From: Acidobacteriota bacterium
Lineage (GTDB): Bacteria; Acidobacteriota; Terriglobia; Terriglobales; Acidobacteriaceae
Assembly: GCA_025353435.1 (NCBI GenBank)
Contig: JANXQR010000563.1
Span: forward strand, 1-10,360
DNA: 10,360 nt
Direction of reading: 5' to 3'
The notes below the pieces were generated by a model that saw only the letters and a list, made by a program, of their open reading frames with translations, was not told the DNA's origin and did not search any database. The translations under genes and the position numbers were made by a program. Below are positions 6,947 to 10,360 of the stretch, one piece after another. Position 1 is the first letter of the stretch. Each line of letters starts with the position of its first letter.

Positions 6947-9665
6947 CCGCGCCTCCAGCATCCTCATCTAACTCATCACCGGGCCGTTCGTGGATGCGGC
7001 AAAGAGTTTGCAGGCCGCAGCGCTTGCACGTGTCTCGTGTATCACGCGGATCCACATCTGCGCGGCCGGCGAGATAGTCTCGAGCCAGTTGGTCGATCGC
7101 ATCCCGCCAGTCCATCAGCTGCTCAGCGCTGAGCGAGTTTCTCTTTAGAGAAACGGCATTCGGTAGCCCGCTTCCGAGTGTGCCATCCACATCTCCAACT
7201 CGGCCGGTGAATCTCGTGTCTCCGGTGCGGATCTGGGCGAAGACCAATCCGCCCAAGACCTTTCCAGGCCCCAGTGCGAAGCCTGCATAGAGCGGTAATT
7301 GCAAATCCTCCGGCCTGGGGAGATCCCACGACTTCTGTGAAACGTCGCCGGTCTTGTAATCGACGATGAGCAGTGTGCCGTCGTTGAGCTGGTCGATGCG
7401 GTCAAGGCGAAGGTCAAGTGTGATGAGACCGGGAATTGTGGTTGCCGTGTTCATCTCCGTTTCCAGTACCGTGAACGGAAGTCGGGCCGATTCGTATTCA
7501 AGCCATTCCGACACCAGTCGCGTGAGCCGCTCTGCCTCCAATTCGAGGTAGCGCTGCGGCATCAATTCGCGCGCGGCCGTCGGCAGTTCCTCCTCCATGA
7601 CTACTGCAACGTGGGCAGTCACAAACCCTCGGAAATCTACCTTGCGCTGGAGTCCGTCGAGGGTGCGGATTCCATTGGGAGGTCCAGCCCAGATCGCATG
7701 CATTACGGAGTGCAACAGCTGACCTCGCACGATTGGCGACAGCCCGGCTTCTGCGAGCTGCCAGGTATCAACTCCGAGTCGACCTATGGCGAATCCCTTG
7801 AACCCACAATGTGATTGCGCTGTAAGTACCTTCGAGCCACCGCGAATCTTCACCGGCAATTCAGGTCGATTTCCTACTTGACTAATCATTGGAATCAGAC
7901 GCCGATCTTCAGCAGAGTACGTGAGCGGTTGCGGGGCCGGATTCGCAATCAGACTTATTGGCAGAGGTTCAGGCAAGCCCGCTATCTGGGCAACGATTCG
8001 AGATGGTCGCGCGTCAACCCCATCGACTTGCTGTGGATAGCTGAAGTAGATCTCCGGAGCTGAGATGTTTAACCGGGTCGTAATTGCGTGGGCCAAGTCC
8101 CAGTCGAGTTGCGGAGATGCGTGTGGCATTCGCGCATCACGCTGTATGGCCGCTGGTAGCAGAGGATTCCGACTCCCGCGTGGAGGCCAGGCATCCTCGC
8201 TGACACCGAGAAACCAGATTGCATCCGCGTTCAAGCCGGCAGATTCCGGCGGACCCGCAATCAGGATCGGAGCGTCTTGTGACTCGGGCGCAAAGAGCGT
8301 TTCAGAAATGCCGCGACCCAACTCTGCCAGAAACTCATTCCAGGAGATCCTTTTTCCGTCAAATCCGAGGGAGCCGCAAAGCTCTACAATCTTTTGAAGA
8401 CGCTGCGCGGCCTGGAACTCGGCACTGGAGCCCAGCGTTGGACCGGGCCAGCCAGCGTCGTTGAGCATTTGGGGGGTGAGCTCGGCCCATTCGAGCGGAC
8501 TTCGCGTCTTCAGCGTCGCCGACATCATTCGACGTTGCGCCGCAATCATCCGTTGTTCCCACGCTGACGGCAGTCTCGCCTTAATGGGCTGATTGAGAAA
8601 TGCATCGAGGGTCCATTGTGTGCGCTGCAATCCGTGTCGGCGCAGATCGCGCATACGCGCCTGGAGAGCCGAAACTTCCTCAGAGGTTTTGAACAAAAAA
8701 CCACTTGCGATGAGCCAATCGACCTGATGCTCTTCGAGAGTGCCGACGAACCATCTCAAGAGCAACATCGCACTGCGGGCGATCGCGACGCTGCCAAGCT
8801 GCACTCCAAGAGAGAATTCATATCGCGCTGGCGACCCACCATCGCAATGTTGTAGAAATGCCCGCTCAATCTCTCCGCGCCTGTTCGCCGCGTCCTGCGT
8901 CATGACAAGCAGGCGCGAATCAGGTTGCTCATCAAGCCGCTTTCTGCACCAAAGCGCACATGCCGAAAGTTCCGATTCTGAATCTCGAGCCGCATAGAGA
9001 GTCGTTGCAGCTTGCTCGGACCGGGCATCAACTAGCCGCGAATCACCCCACGCTTCAAAAAATGCGCGCTGTAACGGAAGGAGACGGTCAAAGCCGGCGA
9101 GCAGCAGCTTCGCTCTAGGGTTGGAATCTCGTTCAAGGAGTGGAATCAATTCAAGCGCCACGCGGCTCGCACTGATTGCATTCGCCGATTTGCATGCGTC
9201 GTCGAACGCAACCAGCCATTGACTGAACGCCGCCGAATCGTTCGCCCATCCGGCACGGGCTCGTCTATCGAGAAGGCCTGAGGCATAGGAGCAGACCAGC
9301 GAGTGAGCTTCCATCGCCATCGTGGCGAGCCTGTCACGCGACTCGGGAAGTGTCGCTGCTGCGTGCCCCCCGGCGGCCACAATCTCTCCCCAGATTGCTC
9401 TCTCCTGCATTGGGTTTAGAACGAGCCGCCCATCGCCGCCCCGTCGCGCCCATTCTGTTTGCGCAAAACTCTGCCAATCCAGCACTGCTGGAGCAGCCCA
9501 GGCTTTGCGACCCTCGCTCAGGCGGCTCCGGTGATAGTCCGCGGCAATCGCGCGAGCGGCACGGTCGCTTGCGGTAACTACGACTCCGCCCTCCAAAAGC
9601 CAAGCGTTTATTTCGAGGGCCTGATTCGCTCCCATTCCAGCGTTATACCCCCTTTCCGCGCACAT
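6939..9665 (-). CDS. addB: AddB-like PD-(D/E)XK nuclease subunit with iron-sulfur cysteines
   Basis: This is the partner subunit of the helicase-nuclease encoded just downstream. From the ATG at 9665 it has 908 residues. The amino end, GGVVVTASDRAARAIAADY (about 26-44), resembles the inactivated helicase fold of proteobacterial-type AddB ('probable DNA repair protein' family). There is no Walker A motif, so ATP-driven translocation should come from AddA. The carboxy part is a nuclease: histidines in RGQLLHSVMHAIW (647-659), aspartate in LRLDRID (about 755), IVDYKTG (767-773) with catalytic D and K, and QLPLYA (789-794). Four cysteines match the AddB iron-sulfur staple: one before the nuclease in AQSHCGFKGFAIGRL (C620) and three after it in CKRCGLQTLC (880, 883, 889; spacing CX2CX5C). 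The stop overlaps addA, giving a two-gene operon. The start is uncertain: GTG 9671, ATG 9665 (AGG five bases upstream) and ATG 9635 are all possible, and the first residues look poorly conserved. Assignment to an AddB-type subunit is strong; the symbol is by family and context. Confidence 0.85.
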   Translation of the reverse strand: MCAERGYNAGMGANQALEINAWLLEGGVVVTASDRAARAIAADYHRSRLSEGRKAWAAPAVLDWQSFAQTEWARRGGDGRLVLNPMQERAIWGEIVAAGGHAAATLPESRDRLATMAMEAHSLVCSYASGLLDRRARAGWANDSAAFSQWLVAFDDACKSANAISASRVALELIPLLERDSNPRAKLLLAGFDRLLPLQRAFFEAWGDSRLVDARSEQAATTLYAARDSESELSACALWCRKRLDEQPDSRLLVMTQDAANRRGEIERAFLQHCDGGSPARYEFSLGVQLGSVAIARSAMLLLRWFVGTLEEHQVDWLIASGFLFKTSEEVSALQARMRDLRRHGLQRTQWTLDAFLNQPIKARLPSAWEQRMIAAQRRMMSATLKTRSPLEWAELTPQMLNDAGWPGPTLGSSAEFQAAQRLQKIVELCGSLGFDGKRISWNEFLAELGRGISETLFAPESQDAPILIAGPPESAGLNADAIWFLGVSEDAWPPRGSRNPLLPAAIQRDARMPHASPQLDWDLAHAITTRLNISAPEIYFSYPQQVDGVDARPSRIVAQIAGLPEPLPISLIANPAPQPLTYSAEDRRLIPMISQVGNRPELPVKIRGGSKVLTAQSHCGFKGFAIGRLGVDTWQLAEAGLSPIVRGQLLHSVMHAIWAGPPNGIRTLDGLQRKVDFRGFVTAHVAVVMEEELPTAARELMPQRYLELEAERLTRLVSEWLEYESARLPFTVLETEMNTATTIPGLITLDLRLDRIDQLNDGTLLIVDYKTGDVSQKSWDLPRPEDLQLPLYAGFALGPGKVLGGLVFAQIRTGDTRFTGRVGDVDGTLGSGLPNAVSLKRNSLSAEQLMDWRDAIDQLARDYLAGRADVDPRDTRDTCKRCGLQTLCRIHERPGDELDEDAGGADE
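6952..6956 (-). promoter_or_regulatory. Ribosome binding site of addA
   Basis: On the minus strand GGAGG lies 5 bases before the ATG at 6946, within the last codons of the addB-like gene. It decides between this start and the upstream ATGs at 6961 and 6967, and indicates translation coupled to addB. Confidence 0.7.
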
Positions 9666-9677
9666 CGCCACCTGCCT

Positions 9678-9704
9678 TTGGAAACGGTGCCGCGGTTGTA
9701 CACT
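9678..9704 (+). promoter_or_regulatory. Weak candidate promoter for the SCO gene
   Basis: TTGGAA (9678-9683) and TACACT (9699-9704) resemble -35 and -10 elements but are only 15 bases apart, which is short. A transcript from here would begin near the GTG at 9710, making it almost leaderless. The same short gap must also serve the divergent addB gene, for which I see no clear promoter. Confidence 0.2.
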
Positions 9705-9709
9705 GGTGG

Positions 9710-10360
9710 GTGATTCGTCGACTCTTTAACTGTGCCCTCATGGCTGCAACACTGATCGCGGGATGCCACACCGGCCCCAAGCCCGACACTCAGTCCGCGT
9801 CCGACTCGTCATATAAGACTTTCAAATTACGCGGGAAAGTGGTCTCCACAAATTCGTCCACAGGCGAAGTTACGGTGAACCATGAAGCCATCCCGGGCTT
9901 CATGGAAGCGATGACCATGCCGTATAAGGTCAAGGACCCGAATATCCTCAGCGAATTGCATCCCGGTGACTTGATCACGGCCGACCTGCTTGTTTCAAAA
10001 GATGCCAACGCCGACGTGCTGCTCGATCACATCGTAGTGGTTGCACAAGGACGGCCAGACTATCGCCCAAGTGTTTCCTTCCACGTTCCGGCACCGGGCG
10101 ACAAGGTTCCTGACTTCAAACTACGCAACCAGGATGGCCGCGCAATTTCGCTCGATCAGTTTCGCGGTAAAGAGCTGCTTGTAACTTTCATCTACACGCG
10201 CTGTCCCTTACCCAATTTTTGCCCGCGTGTCACGCGCAACTTCGCTGACATTCACCGCCTGCTCGCAGCAGACCCCGCTCTTTCGAACAAGACCCACCTG
10301 CTCTGTGTAAGCTTTGACCCGGAAAACGACACGCCCGAGCGGCTGCGTGCCTACGGCGCG
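9710..10360 (+). CDS. SCO1/SenC-family lipoprotein with CusF-like copper-binding domain (3' end missing)
   Basis: SCO proteins are membrane-anchored, thioredoxin-fold copper chaperones or thiol reductases that help build the CuA centre of cytochrome c oxidase. The first 217 residues are present and the frame runs off the right edge. From the GTG at 9710 the protein begins MIRRLF, then a hydrophobic stretch and the lipobox LIAGC with lipidation cysteine C19, so it should be a lipoprotein outside the cytoplasmic membrane. Residues about 36-112 resemble the CusF copper-binding fold: H58, then GFMEAMTMPYKV with M65, M68 and M70 as likely ligands. From about 130 the SCO domain follows: VPDFKLRNQDGRAISLDQF, FRGKELLVTFIYTRCPLPNFCPRV and CVSFDPENDTPE. 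The two cysteines (C165, C171) are CX5C apart instead of the usual CX3C. The conserved SCO histidine would lie beyond the window. An internal ATG at 9740 would remove the arginines of the signal peptide, so the GTG start is preferred. The gene is divergent from addB. Confidence 0.9.
   Translation, partial: MIRRLFNCALMAATLIAGCHTGPKPDTQSASDSSYKTFKLRGKVVSTNSSTGEVTVNHEAIPGFMEAMTMPYKVKDPNILSELHPGDLITADLLVSKDANADVLLDHIVVVAQGRPDYRPSVSFHVPAPGDKVPDFKLRNQDGRAISLDQFRGKELLVTFIYTRCPLPNFCPRVTRNFADIHRLLAADPALSNKTHLLCVSFDPENDTPERLRAYGA

Noticed and set aside
3293..9671. An anti-phage defence or mobile island built on the helicase-nuclease pair
   Set aside because: No integrase, transposase, toxin, methylase or tRNA boundary is visible, and the two genes match ordinary AddAB recombination subunits.

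Overview
The window carries six protein genes and almost no non-coding DNA. Two of them (pstB and the SCO gene) run off its edges. No rRNA, tRNA, CRISPR array, insertion sequence or phage gene is visible. Base composition is moderately GC-rich. Gene content (pst-pho genes, a MutS-type ATPase with membrane segments, a proteobacterial-style AddA/AddB pair, and a lipoprotein joining a CusF-like and a SCO domain) suggests a free-living Gram-negative-type bacterium. My best guess is Acidobacteriota (Terriglobia), but this rests on family resemblance alone, with no phylogenetic marker gene in view.

Region by region: (1) Bases 1-1393, plus strand: the 3' part of pstB and complete phoU overlap by an ATGA and form the end of a phosphate uptake and signalling operon. 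(2) Bases 1466-3271, plus strand: a MutS-family ATPase of about 600 residues. It has two pairs of hydrophobic segments and no mismatch-recognition or Smr domain, and a short gap with a plausible -10 box and a good ribosome binding site precedes it. (3) Bases 3293-9665, minus strand: an addB-like gene followed by an addA-like gene overlapping it by 8 bases. Together they encode a helicase-nuclease for double-strand break end processing; both have intact PD-(D/E)XK nuclease residues, and the AddB-like protein has the four cysteines of an iron-sulfur cluster. (4) Bases 9710-10360, plus strand and divergent from addB: the start of a lipoprotein with a CusF-like copper-binding domain and a SCO1/SenC thioredoxin-like domain, cut by the window edge.

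The phosphate genes, the MutS-like gene and the SCO gene share no obvious pathway. The AddAB pair is a clear functional unit. The MutS-like gene is convergent with addA and separated from it by only 21 bases. I see no convincing new multi-gene system. The points most worth a second look are the membrane-associated MutS-like protein and the SCO domain with a CX5C rather than CX3C metal/redox motif fused to a CusF-like domain.
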